This document shows, in pieces, positions 8,113 through 15,897 of a stretch of 64,000 bases of DNA; the stretch's first letter is position 1, and every line of letters starts with the position of its first letter. The notes beneath the pieces were generated by a model. The model saw only the letters and a list, made by a program, of their open reading frames with translations. It was not told the origin of the DNA and searched no databases. A program made the translations under genes and the position numbers. Source of the DNA: Streptomyces sp. H27-H5 (lineage in GTDB: Bacteria; Actinomycetota; Actinomycetes; Streptomycetales; Streptomycetaceae); contig NZ_JAPNLK010000039.1 in the NCBI RefSeq assembly GCF_026627505.1, forward strand, positions 1-64,000, read 5' to 3'.

Positions 8113-9060
8113 TCAGCCGTTGGTGTCGAGTACCTCCCGCAGGGTCCGGGCGAACTCCTCCGGCGCTCCGTGTTGCCCGTACTCGCCGCCCAGGAAACCG
8201 CCGTGATCGCTGGGGAACAGCGCGAGCGGGGTCCCCAGGCCGGCGGCGGTCGCCGCCGCCGCGCGGGCGGGGAACTGCTCCCCCGATTCCTTGCCCGCCG
8301 CCACCACGATGCGCGTGGGGGCGGCGCGCAGCGCGGTGAAGTCGGGGCGGTGGGCGGTGCAACCGCGCATGTTCTGACCCAGCAGGGGGTCTTCGCGGGA
8401 GCCGTCGTCCTCGGTCGGCAGCCCGAAGTCGGCCGGGGAGGGCGCCGGTCGGTCGGTCCAGTCGTCGGGGAGGGGGCCCTGGTGGGAGACCAGTACGAAG
8501 AACTTCGCCATCGCCGGGCCCGTTCCCTCGCGCAGGTACGTCCGGTGGATGTCCGCGCAGGCGGCGAGCGCCGCTTCCCGGTCCGGGAGCACCCGGGCCA
8601 GCGGGGGCTCGTGCGCGATGAGGGTGTGTACGAGGCCGCCGTGTCGTTCGACCAGGGTCAGCGCGTTGACCGCGCCGCCGCTGCTCGCGAAGACGTCCAC
8701 CGCTCCGACGCCGAGGGCCTCGATGACCCGGCGCAGGTCGTCGGCGTGCTCCTCGGGGCTCGACTCCGCGGCCCCGTCGGTGCGCGCGCTGCGACCCACG
8801 CCCCGAGGGTCGTAGGTGACCACGGTGCGGTCGGTGAAGTGGGAGGCCAGGGTTCGGAATCCGTCGGCGCCCATCGGGGATCCCACCAGCAGCAGCGCAC
8901 GCGGCTCCCCGCCCGTGCTCTCGCCCGCCGCGCCGCCCTTCCCCGTCCCGTTGCCGTTCCCGTTGTCGTTCCCGGTGTTGTTCCCGGTGGTGGGCCGTCG
9001 CACGTCGAAGCCGAGGGTGGCGCCGGTCGCGTCGAGGGTCCTGGTCTCAAGGTCGGTCAT
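8113..9060 (-). CDS. Alpha/beta hydrolase
   Basis: A 315-residue alpha/beta hydrolase-fold enzyme. LLLVGSPMGADGF is the oxyanion loop, TVVTYDPRGVGRS is the classic strand 4 loop, DVFASSGGAVNALT holds the nucleophile Ser in an A-S-S-G-G elbow, and FPSDHGGFLGGEYGQH carries the catalytic His. Family members hydrolyse esters, lactones or amides; the substrate is unknown. Residues 26-44 form a Gly/Asn-rich insertion encoded by a short GTTCCC-type repeat and are probably a flexible loop. It lies just downstream of the second hydrolase gene (60-bp gap), probably in one transcript. Confidence 0.85.
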   Translation of the reverse strand: MTDLETRTLDATGATLGFDVRRPTTGNNTGNDNGNGNGTGKGGAAGESTGGEPRALLLVGSPMGADGFRTLASHFTDRTVVTYDPRGVGRSARTDGAAESSPEEHADDLRRVIEALGVGAVDVFASSGGAVNALTLVERHGGLVHTLIAHEPPLARVLPDREAALAACADIHRTYLREGTGPAMAKFFVLVSHQGPLPDDWTDRPAPSPADFGLPTEDDGSREDPLLGQNMRGCTAHRPDFTALRAAPTRIVVAAGKESGEQFPARAAAATAAGLGTPLALFPSDHGGFLGGEYGQHGAPEEFARTLREVLDTNG

Positions 9061-9120
9061 GTCGTCCGTCTCCTGCCGTGCGGGGGTCGTCAGGAAGAAG
9101 ACCGCCGGCGCCGCGGAAAC

Positions 9121-10524
9121 TCATCGGTCTCCCGCGAAGTCCCTGAGGAAGTCGGGGATGTCGTCGCGGGTCGGGTGGTTGGGCAGGGGTGCCGGTTCGT
9201 CCTGGAGGAAGGCGTCGATGACGGCGGCGGCCCGTTGGTCGTTGTCGTCGAGACCGTTCCACATGTGGTGGCCGACGCCGGGCATGTACTGGGTGCGTCG
9301 GATGCCCGGGGTGTCGGCCAGGATCGCGGTCGCCCACTCCCGGAGTTGGGAGGAGCATGCGGCGATCATCAGCATCGCGGGGGTGCGGGAGCGCCTCAGC
9401 TGCGGGGCGATGGAGGGTGAGTCCTTGATCGTCTGCTGGACGCGGAGGCTTGCGGCCGGGCTGAAGGAGAAGGTGCGCGCGGTGTCCTCCTCGGGGATGC
9501 GGTGCGCGTCGCGGGCGCAGTACGCGGAGGCGGTGTCGCTGCCGAGGTCGGCGGCGGTGAACGCGTTGACGCCCTCGGCCTGGCCCACCAGGGCGCTGTC
9601 GGGGCCGAGGAGTCCGAGCCGCATCAGTCCGAACGCGGTCGCGTAGCGGGGGAGGCGCGTCGAGCGTGGTCCGGTCACGGGCGGTGCGGTGTCGCGCGCG
9701 GACGGCAGGCCCCGGTGCCCCGTGAGGCGCGCGGTGGGGCCGTCCACCGGGCCGGGCTCCGCGATGACGGCGCGGTGGACGCGCGGGGCGACGTTCGGGT
9801 CGGCCAGGGCGCGGGTGAGTACGACGGCGCCCGAAGAGAATCCCAGGACGTCGACGCTGCCCTTGCCGAGCCGGCCGAGGAAGGCGTCGAGGTCGCGGAC
9901 CGACCTGGAGATGGAGTACTGGTCCATGGGGAGCAGATCGCTCCGTCCGCCGCCGGCCTGCTCGTAGGCGTGGACGTCGTAGCCCTGGCGGGCCAGTAGT
10001 CGCAGGAACCGGTGGTCGAGCGTGGAGATGCCGCGCACGGGTCCGCCGTGGAGGTACACGAGCGGCACGGGTCGTCGGGTGGCGGAGTTCGCGGGCGGGT
10101 AGTGGTAGACCGCGACCCGGCTGCCCGTGCTCAGCGTCCAGTGCTGCACGGCCACGAACGGCAGCGCCGCCGGTACGCGTCGCGCCGTCGCCACGGTCGG
10201 GACGCACACGGACGCCGTCAGCACCGCCGCGACGACCACGGGCAGGAACGGTACGCACCGGGCCCGCCAGGCACGGCGACGCCCGCGCCGCAGGGCGGCG
10301 GCGACCGCGACGGCCAGGGTGGCCGACCACGCGACGAGCCCCGAGGCCGCCCCGTCCGTGAGGACGATCAGCGCCAGGAAGACGACCACCAGGGCCACGA
10401 CGGCGGCGGCTGCCGCGAGCACGCGACGGGCGCCGGCGACGAGGAGGGCGGGGCGTAACGCGGCGGAGCGGGGGGCGAGCTGCGGGGCAGCGTGCGATGT
10501 GGGCTGTGGGGTGGGCTGTGGCAT
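9121..10524 (-). CDS. Membrane-anchored alpha/beta hydrolase (proline iminopeptidase-like)
   Basis: A 467-residue protein. The N-terminal 120 residues hold about three hydrophobic helices (VLAAAAAVVALVVVFLALIVL, LVAWSATLAVAVAAAL, FLPVVVAAVLTASVCV). A hydrolase domain follows with LVYLHGGP (oxyanion loop of proline iminopeptidases), YEQAGGGRSD, nucleophile Ser in DVLGFSSGAVVL, and a catalytic His in PGVGHHMWNG. This suggests an outward-facing, membrane-tethered esterase or peptidase. It is divergent from a TetR gene, with a palindromic site between them, so the TetR protein probably controls it and perhaps the next hydrolase too. Confidence 0.8.
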   Translation of the reverse strand: MPQPTPQPTSHAAPQLAPRSAALRPALLVAGARRVLAAAAAVVALVVVFLALIVLTDGAASGLVAWSATLAVAVAAALRRGRRRAWRARCVPFLPVVVAAVLTASVCVPTVATARRVPAALPFVAVQHWTLSTGSRVAVYHYPPANSATRRPVPLVYLHGGPVRGISTLDHRFLRLLARQGYDVHAYEQAGGGRSDLLPMDQYSISRSVRDLDAFLGRLGKGSVDVLGFSSGAVVLTRALADPNVAPRVHRAVIAEPGPVDGPTARLTGHRGLPSARDTAPPVTGPRSTRLPRYATAFGLMRLGLLGPDSALVGQAEGVNAFTAADLGSDTASAYCARDAHRIPEEDTARTFSFSPAASLRVQQTIKDSPSIAPQLRRSRTPAMLMIAACSSQLREWATAILADTPGIRRTQYMPGVGHHMWNGLDDNDQRAAAVIDAFLQDEPAPLPNHPTRDDIPDFLRDFAGDR

Positions 10525-10559
10525 GGGTGTCCCCCGGGAGGTCCGCGATGGAGCGAACA

Positions 10560-10582
10560 GTTTCAGAACGGCGTTTCAAAAC
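10560..10582. promoter_or_regulatory. Probable TetR operator
   Basis: A 23-bp imperfect palindrome with half-sites GTTTnnnAACG and CGTTnnnAAAC lies between the divergent membrane hydrolase (start 10524) and the TetR gene (start 10612). A second AACGTT lies just beyond it. Position and symmetry fit autoregulation and control of the hydrolase. Confidence 0.5.
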
Positions 10583-10611
10583 AACGTTACCAGCGCCGGT
10601 AGGCTGTCCCC

Positions 10612-11226
10612 GTGGGTAGGCCGAGAACGAACGACGCCGCGGTCAAAGAGCGGCTTGTGGCATGCGCGACCGAGATGTTCGCCACCCGTCCGCGGGAGTC
10701 GGTCACGGTCCGCGCCCTGGCCGCCGCCGCCGGGACGTCGACGGCGGCGGTGTACACGCTGTTCGACGGCAAGGACGCGCTGATCGGCGAGGTGCGCGAC
10801 CGGGCGGTCGCCGGCCTGTTCCGGGACCTGTCGGCGGTACCGACCTCCGACGACGTCCTCGCCGACCTCTACGCGCTGGCCGCCGCGTACCGGCGCTGGG
10901 GCGCCGAACACCGCCATCTGTACACGGTCCTGTTCGGCGGAGCACAGTCCTTCGACCCGTCGGGGGCGGTCGGCACCCGCGACCCGGTACGGCCGCTGGT
11001 CGCGGCGATCGACCGCGCGGTGGCGGACTCCGTCCTCGACGGCGAGGCGACCCTGATCGCCGTCTCGCTGTGGGTGACCCTGCACGGGCTCGTCACGCTC
11101 GAACTCGCCGGAGCCCTCGACGCCGCCACGGCCGAGGGCGCCTTCGCGTCCACGGTGCGGGCGGCGCTGCGCGGCTGGGCGACCCCCGAGGCGTTCGGCG
11201 GGCTCCGGCGCGGCGACCCCGCATGA
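10612..11226 (+). CDS. TetR-family transcriptional regulator
   Basis: A 204-residue TetR-type repressor. The N-terminal helix-turn-helix reads SVTVRALAAAAGTSTAAVYTLFDGKDALIGEV, the standard TetR recognition pattern. The C-terminal helices form the ligand and dimer domain. It starts at GTG 10612 without a clear ribosome site. A TAGGCT -10-like box lies only about 6 bp before the start, so the transcript may be leaderless. It is divergent from the membrane hydrolase; the palindrome at 10560-10582 is the likely operator. Confidence 0.85.
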   Translation: MGRPRTNDAAVKERLVACATEMFATRPRESVTVRALAAAAGTSTAAVYTLFDGKDALIGEVRDRAVAGLFRDLSAVPTSDDVLADLYALAAAYRRWGAEHRHLYTVLFGGAQSFDPSGAVGTRDPVRPLVAAIDRAVADSVLDGEATLIAVSLWVTLHGLVTLELAGALDAATAEGAFASTVRAALRGWATPEAFGGLRRGDPA

Positions 11227-11296
11227 TGAGGCGGCAGGGCCATCCGGCCCGGTTTCGGAACCCACTGACGATGATGCGAGAGGCGAGGAAGAGTCG

Positions 11297-11668
11297 ATGA
11301 CGTTCACAAAAGGCCTGCGGGTGAAGCTGGCCGCGGACACCAGGCTGTCCGATGCGATCGAGGTGTCGGGGCTCGTCGTCGGGTTCCTGTCCCTGGCGGC
11401 GGGTACCGAGGGGACCGTCGAACGGGTGGTCGAGGATCGGCAGGAGACCGAGGGAGTCCGCGAGTACGAGCGGCTCAAGTCGCTGCTCGACTCCTTCGGC
11501 GGCCAGATGCCCGCGGAGAGCCGGAAGCAGCTCGAAGAGAAGGTCGGCTCCCTGGAGCCCGAGTGGGTCGCCTTCCAGGAACAGGGCCCCCGGGTGACGG
11601 TGCGCGTCCGCTTCGACAACGGATTCATCCTCGACGACGCGGACGCGGCCGTCTTCACCCCTGCCTGA
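11297..11668 (+). CDS. Unknown 123-residue protein
   Basis: A small soluble protein opening MTFTKGLRVKLAADTRLSD. It has a beta-rich start (SGLVVGFLSLAAGTEGTVERVVED), a charged helical middle (EYERLKSLLDSFGGQMPAESRKQLEEKV) and a final VTVRVRFDNGFILDDADAAVF strand pair. The start TEGTVERV resembles small barrel modules, but I cannot assign a family. GAGGCGAGGAAG upstream is a good ribosome site. Confidence 0.6.
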   Translation: MTFTKGLRVKLAADTRLSDAIEVSGLVVGFLSLAAGTEGTVERVVEDRQETEGVREYERLKSLLDSFGGQMPAESRKQLEEKVGSLEPEWVAFQEQGPRVTVRVRFDNGFILDDADAAVFTPA

Positions 11669-11774
11669 GCCGCGGCGACGCCCGACTCCCTCGCCGATCC
11701 CGCCCCCGAACGCACCGTGAGCGACCTGTGAACGCCCCTGTCCACGCCCCCGTGAGCATCCCTGTGAGCGACCG

Positions 11775-12158
11775 ATGACCCGAGACCTCTACAACGTCCG
11801 GTACGCGTCCGCCTCCACCTCCGCGGAACCCGGCCCGACGTCGACACCGCTGACCGACGACGAGGAGCGCCGCGCGCGGACGACCTTGTTCCACGAGCTC
11901 GGCGACACGATCTCCGCCCAGGGCTGGGTCCGTTTCCCCGCCCACTCGCCCGAGGAGCGCCGCCGTCTCGTGGACGTCGCACGGCGCCTCGGCGCCCACT
12001 GGGGTCTGGAGGTGTTCATCGAGGCCGAGGACCAGTGCGCGATGCGGCTGTACGTCGCCGGGTACGAGGCGGTCACCGGGCGGGAGCAGGGTGCCGGGTA
12101 CGGGACGGCCGAGGGGCACGGGGCGGCGGCCGGACACGGGACCGCGCCACAGGGCTGA
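11775..12158 (+). CDS. Unknown 127-residue protein
   Basis: A small protein with a disordered start, a helix-strand core (LTDDEERRARTTLFHELGDTISAQGWVRFP, then RRLVDVARRLGAHWGLEVFIEAEDQCAMRLYVAGYEAV) and a Gly/Ala/His-rich tail. The core resembles small ferredoxin-like folds, but no family is recognised. It follows the previous unknown gene by 106 bp and may share its transcript. Confidence 0.55.
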   Translation: MTRDLYNVRYASASTSAEPGPTSTPLTDDEERRARTTLFHELGDTISAQGWVRFPAHSPEERRRLVDVARRLGAHWGLEVFIEAEDQCAMRLYVAGYEAVTGREQGAGYGTAEGHGAAAGHGTAPQG

Positions 12159-12520
12159 CCCCGATCGGCGCCCACGGCCCACCGCCGGCGAGACCCGGCG
12201 GCCCGCGCCGATCGACCGGCTCGCGCCGCCTGACCGGTCCCCTCCACCTGGCGCCCGTGGCGGGGCACCCGCAGCATCGGATCATGGCCGACCTCAGCCT
12301 CACCGTTCTCGTGTTCCAGGGCATCCGCGTCGAGCACCACCACGGGGGCCCCGTCACCGAAGGCCGACGGAACGGGTCGACGCGACGCACCCGGTCACCG
12401 CGCACGCGCACCGTCCCGGCCGGCCTCCGCCGTCGCCGCGACCGCTCCTGAGCCAGTACCGTTCCCGAGCCCGGTCCGGTCGGGTGTCGCCCGAGTCGGG
12501 CGCCCGGGGCTCCGGCGCGG
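12159..12520. other. Intergenic stretch, nothing recognised
   Basis: This 362-bp gap between convergent genes is GC-rich. I see no open frame with a plausible start, no strong hairpin and no family likeness. Confidence 0.5.
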
Positions 12521-13255
12521 TCAGCAGAAGGACGTGCCCGACGGCGGGACGAAGGTCGCGGCGAGGGTGCCTTCGGCTTCGACCTTCACGTCCATGGCGC
12601 CGCGGCCCGCCGCGGTGAAGGAGGTCGGCATCTGCAAGTCGTCGGGAAGCTCGTCGATCGCGATGTCGTGCCCGACGTGGACGACCGACAGCGAGCCGCG
12701 GCACCCCGTCGAGTCCGGCGGGACGCTGCCCTTGGCGATGCCGTCCTCCGGGCCGACCGAGAGGGACGGGCGGTCCATGAGCGTGTACCGGAACTCGTAC
12801 GTGGGTGCCGTGGGGGACGTCCGGGACGAGCCGGCCGCGTCGCTCGCGCGGGTCATGTCCACCCAGAAGCGGCTGAGGCGCACCTCGACCGCCTCGCACG
12901 GACGCTCGATCTGCTCCGGGCGGAAGTTCAGCCCGTCCCCGTCGATGGTCAGGGCCTTGCTGCCGTAGGAACCGCTGGTGCTCTTCAACCCGGCGAGGTA
13001 CCGGCCACGCTTCCCCGGGTCCATGGCCTTGGTGTCCACGCACTGCCCGCCCGCGTCCGCCGGGGCCGGAGTCGGGGTCGGGGAGGGACTGGGGGTCCGG
13101 GACGGGGACGGGGGCGGGGTGGCTGTCGGGGAGGGGGCGGCGGACCGGCTCGCGGGGGAGCCGGAGGCGGCCGGTGCGCCCTCCGAACAGCCCGCGACGG
13201 CGAGTAACACCAGGGAGACCACCGGAAGAACGGGTCGTGTCGAGCCGCGACGCAT
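12521..13255 (-). CDS. Secreted lipoprotein, unknown function
   Basis: A 244-residue lipoprotein. The signal peptide is MRRGSTRPVLPVVSLVLLAVAGC, with lipobox LAVAGC and lipidated Cys23. A Ser/Pro/Thr-rich linker (about residues 24-70) precedes a beta-rich domain with paired cysteines (GGQCVD, ERPCEAVEV, STGCRGS, final SFC) that probably form disulfides outside the cell. ATG 13255 is chosen because GGAG lies 6 nt upstream. An earlier in-frame ATG at 13294 would put 13 residues before the signal peptide. Confidence 0.75.
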   Translation of the reverse strand: MRRGSTRPVLPVVSLVLLAVAGCSEGAPAASGSPASRSAAPSPTATPPPSPSRTPSPSPTPTPAPADAGGQCVDTKAMDPGKRGRYLAGLKSTSGSYGSKALTIDGDGLNFRPEQIERPCEAVEVRLSRFWVDMTRASDAAGSSRTSPTAPTYEFRYTLMDRPSLSVGPEDGIAKGSVPPDSTGCRGSLSVVHVGHDIAIDELPDDLQMPTSFTAAGRGAMDVKVEAEGTLAATFVPPSGTSFC

Positions 13256-13462
13256 GTCTGCTCCAGCCGTGGGGACGGAGGGATGTCGTGCCATGGGCTG
13301 CCATCGTCGCAGGAGTGGGGGCGGTCGTACGTCGGTACGCCGAAGCCGGCTGGCGGCTCAACTCCCTCCTCCTGCGCCGCAGTCGAACACACGAGCCGCC
13401 GGCGTCAGGAGGGCGGCGAAGACATTGCCCTGGCCCGCCCCCGCCCCGGGGAGCCGTGTCGC

Positions 13463-14545
13463 TCAGGGGCGGGTGGCGGGCGCGTGCTCGAAGGTGGCGG
13501 CGGCCGCGAGGAAGGCGTCGTTCTCCTCGGGGGAGCCGATCGAGACGCGGGCGCCGTCGCCCGCGAAGGGGCGGATCGCCACGCCCGCCTCCGCGCAGTG
13601 TCGCCCGAAGTCCAGGGTGCGTTCGCCGAGCGGGAGCCACACGAAGTTGGCCTCGCTCGGGGCCACGGGCAGGCCTTGGGCCAGCAGGGCCTCGCGTACC
13701 CGTTCGCGTTCCCGGGTGGTGGTCTCCACGCGGGCCATCAGTTCGGCCTCGGAGCGCAGTGCGGCGATCGCGGCGGCCTGGGCGACGCTGTTGACGCTGA
13801 AGGGGACGAAGGCCTTGCGGATCGCCTCGATCGTCTCGCGGTGGCCCACCACGTAGCCGATGCGCAGGCCGGCGAGGCCGTAGGCCTTGGAGAAGGTGCG
13901 CAGGACCACCACGTTGGGCCGGCCGGTGCGGAGCGCGAGGCCGTCGGGGACCTCCCGGTCGCGGACGTACTCGTGGTAGGCCTCGTCGATGACCACCAGG
14001 CAGTCGGCGGGCACCCGGTCGAGGAAGGTTTCCAGCGCGGCCGCGTGCACCACGGACCCGGTCGGGTTGTTCGGGTTGCAGACGAAGATCAGGCGGGTCC
14101 GATCGGTGATCGCGGCGGCCATCGCGTCAAGGTCGTGTGCCCCGTCGCGCAGGGGGACCTCGACGGGGGTGGCGCCCGAGAGGCGGGTCAGGATCGGGTA
14201 CGCCTCGAAGGAGCGCCAGGCGTACATGACTTCGGCGCCGGGTTCGGCGACGGCTTCCAGGAGCATCTGGGAGACGCCGACCGAGCCGCAGCCGACGGCG
14301 ATCTCGTCCTCGGCGACCCCGAAGCGCGCGGATATCTCGGCGGTCAGCGCGACGCAGTTGTTGTCGGGGTAGCGGTTGACGTCGAGGGCCGCCTCCTCGA
14401 TGGCCTTGACCACGGCGGGGAGCGGCCCGTACGGCGACTCGTTCGCGGCGAGGGGGTACGAGCGGCCCTCGGGGGAGCGCACCGGCGGACCCGGCTTGAA
14501 GTTCACGAGTCGGTCGAGCACCGGGCGGAAGGTGGGTTCGGGCAT
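13463..14545 (-). CDS. Histidinol-phosphate/aromatic aminotransferase (HisC-like)
   Basis: A 360-residue fold-type I PLP aminotransferase of the HisC/aromatic aminotransferase group. LAANESPYGP, NPNNPTG (157-163), VIDEAYHEY and RTFSKAYGLAGLRIGY with the PLP Lys220 are all present. Start MPEPTFRP at ATG 14545 follows AAGGAGAG. In this setting, beside isochorismate and DAHP synthases, it more likely transaminates a cluster-specific aromatic or cyclic keto acid than histidinol phosphate. It is the last gene of the left arm; the flavoprotein upstream ends 46 bp before it. Confidence 0.85.
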   Translation of the reverse strand: MPEPTFRPVLDRLVNFKPGPPVRSPEGRSYPLAANESPYGPLPAVVKAIEEAALDVNRYPDNNCVALTAEISARFGVAEDEIAVGCGSVGVSQMLLEAVAEPGAEVMYAWRSFEAYPILTRLSGATPVEVPLRDGAHDLDAMAAAITDRTRLIFVCNPNNPTGSVVHAAALETFLDRVPADCLVVIDEAYHEYVRDREVPDGLALRTGRPNVVVLRTFSKAYGLAGLRIGYVVGHRETIEAIRKAFVPFSVNSVAQAAAIAALRSEAELMARVETTTRERERVREALLAQGLPVAPSEANFVWLPLGERTLDFGRHCAEAGVAIRPFAGDGARVSIGSPEENDAFLAAAATFEHAPATRP

Positions 14546-14591
14546 GCGTGTTCTCTCCTTGTGGTGGTCGTCGGCCGGTCGGCGCGTGCCG

Positions 14592-15782
14592 TCAGCCACG
14601 TACGGCCTTGCGGAGCGGCACGTCCGGGTCGGTGGCCAGGTCGAGGTCGAGCCGGCCGGCGTCGGTGATGAGGCGGCGGCCCTGCACCAGGTCGCGGGGG
14701 CGGTCGACGGTCAGGATGGCCTCCAGCCGGTCCCCGGTCAGCCACAGGACCGTCCAGGCGGGGTTGTCGGGCGAGCCCCGGAAGACCATCCGTTCCGCGG
14801 CCGGGTGGTGGCCCGCGTACTGGACCATGCGCCCGAACTGTTCCGACCAGAAGTAGGGCACGGTGTCGTGGGCGGCGTCGTGGCCCAGGAGCGTCGCGGC
14901 GGCGGTCTCGGGGGCGTTGAGGGCCGCGTCCCAGTGCTCGACGAGCAGCCGTCGGTCGTAGCGCCCCGACCACCAGGCGGCGCAGTCGCCGACCGCGACG
15001 ACCTCGGGCCGGGAGGTCCGCAGCGCGGCGTCGACGAGGACGCCGCGCCCGACGTCGATCCCGGAGCCGTGGAGCCAGTCGACGTCGGGGCGTACGCCGA
15101 TGCCGGTGACGACGACGTCGGCGGCCAGGAACTCCCCGTGGTCGAGGGTCAGTCCGCCGTGGTCGACGGTGGTGACGCGCACGCCGCACCGGAGGTCGAT
15201 GCCGGCCTCGGTGTACCAATCGGCGGTCAGCGCGCCGAGTTCCGGCCCGAGGGCCTCGGACAGCGGGGCGGCGGCGGCCTCGACGACGGTGACCCGGCAG
15301 CCCTTCGCGGCGGCGGCGGTCGCGACCTCGGCGCCGATCCAGCCGGCGCCGACGACGGCCACGCGCGCGCCCTCGACGAGTTCGGTGCGCAGTGCCAGGG
15401 CGTCGTCCCGGGTCCGTACGACGTGCTGGGGGCCGTCGCCCGGCAGCCGGACGGGGCTCGCTCCCGTCGCGAGGACCAGGGCGTCGAACTCCAACGGGCC
15501 GCCGGTCGTCTCCAGGATCCCGCCGGGCCGGTCGGCGTGCGGCCGCAGGGCCTCGGCGCGGCGGCCGAGGAGCAGGGTGCAGCGGAGTTTGTCCCAGTCG
15601 GTGGGGAAGGCCGTGTCGTCGGTCTCCCCCGTCAGGACGCCCTTCGACAGCGGGGGCCGGTCGTAGGGGGCGTGGGTCTCGGCGCCGACGAGGGTGAGGT
15701 CGCCCTCGTAACCCTGTGCGCGCAGCGCTTCGGCGGTGCGCAGGCCGGCGAGACCGCCGCCGACGACGATCACATGGCGCAT
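14592..15782 (-). CDS. Ferredoxin reductase-like NAD(P)H:FAD oxidoreductase
   Basis: A 396-residue pyridine nucleotide-disulfide type flavoprotein of the rhodocoxin/putidaredoxin reductase group. The FAD motif is VIVVGGGLAGLRTAEALR at the start, VLATGASPVRLPG follows, the NAD(P)H motif is VAVVGAGWIGAEVATAA, and the FAD-closing EVVAVGDCAAW is present. Relatives pass electrons to ferredoxins serving P450s or Rieske oxygenases, but neither is in this window. The partner is encoded elsewhere, or the enzyme reduces a substrate directly. Confidence 0.85.
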   Translation of the reverse strand: MRHVIVVGGGLAGLRTAEALRAQGYEGDLTLVGAETHAPYDRPPLSKGVLTGETDDTAFPTDWDKLRCTLLLGRRAEALRPHADRPGGILETTGGPLEFDALVLATGASPVRLPGDGPQHVVRTRDDALALRTELVEGARVAVVGAGWIGAEVATAAAAKGCRVTVVEAAAAPLSEALGPELGALTADWYTEAGIDLRCGVRVTTVDHGGLTLDHGEFLAADVVVTGIGVRPDVDWLHGSGIDVGRGVLVDAALRTSRPEVVAVGDCAAWWSGRYDRRLLVEHWDAALNAPETAAATLLGHDAAHDTVPYFWSEQFGRMVQYAGHHPAAERMVFRGSPDNPAWTVLWLTGDRLEAILTVDRPRDLVQGRRLITDAGRLDLDLATDPDVPLRKAVRG

Positions 15783-15897
15783 GGTCGGACCTTCGGTTCT
15801 CGGGCGGTGGTGCCGGCGGCCGCGAGGGCGGCCGCCGGGGGTCCCGGCCGGGTGTCCGGCCGGGACGTGGGGCGGGGCGTGGGGCGGGGCGTGGGGT

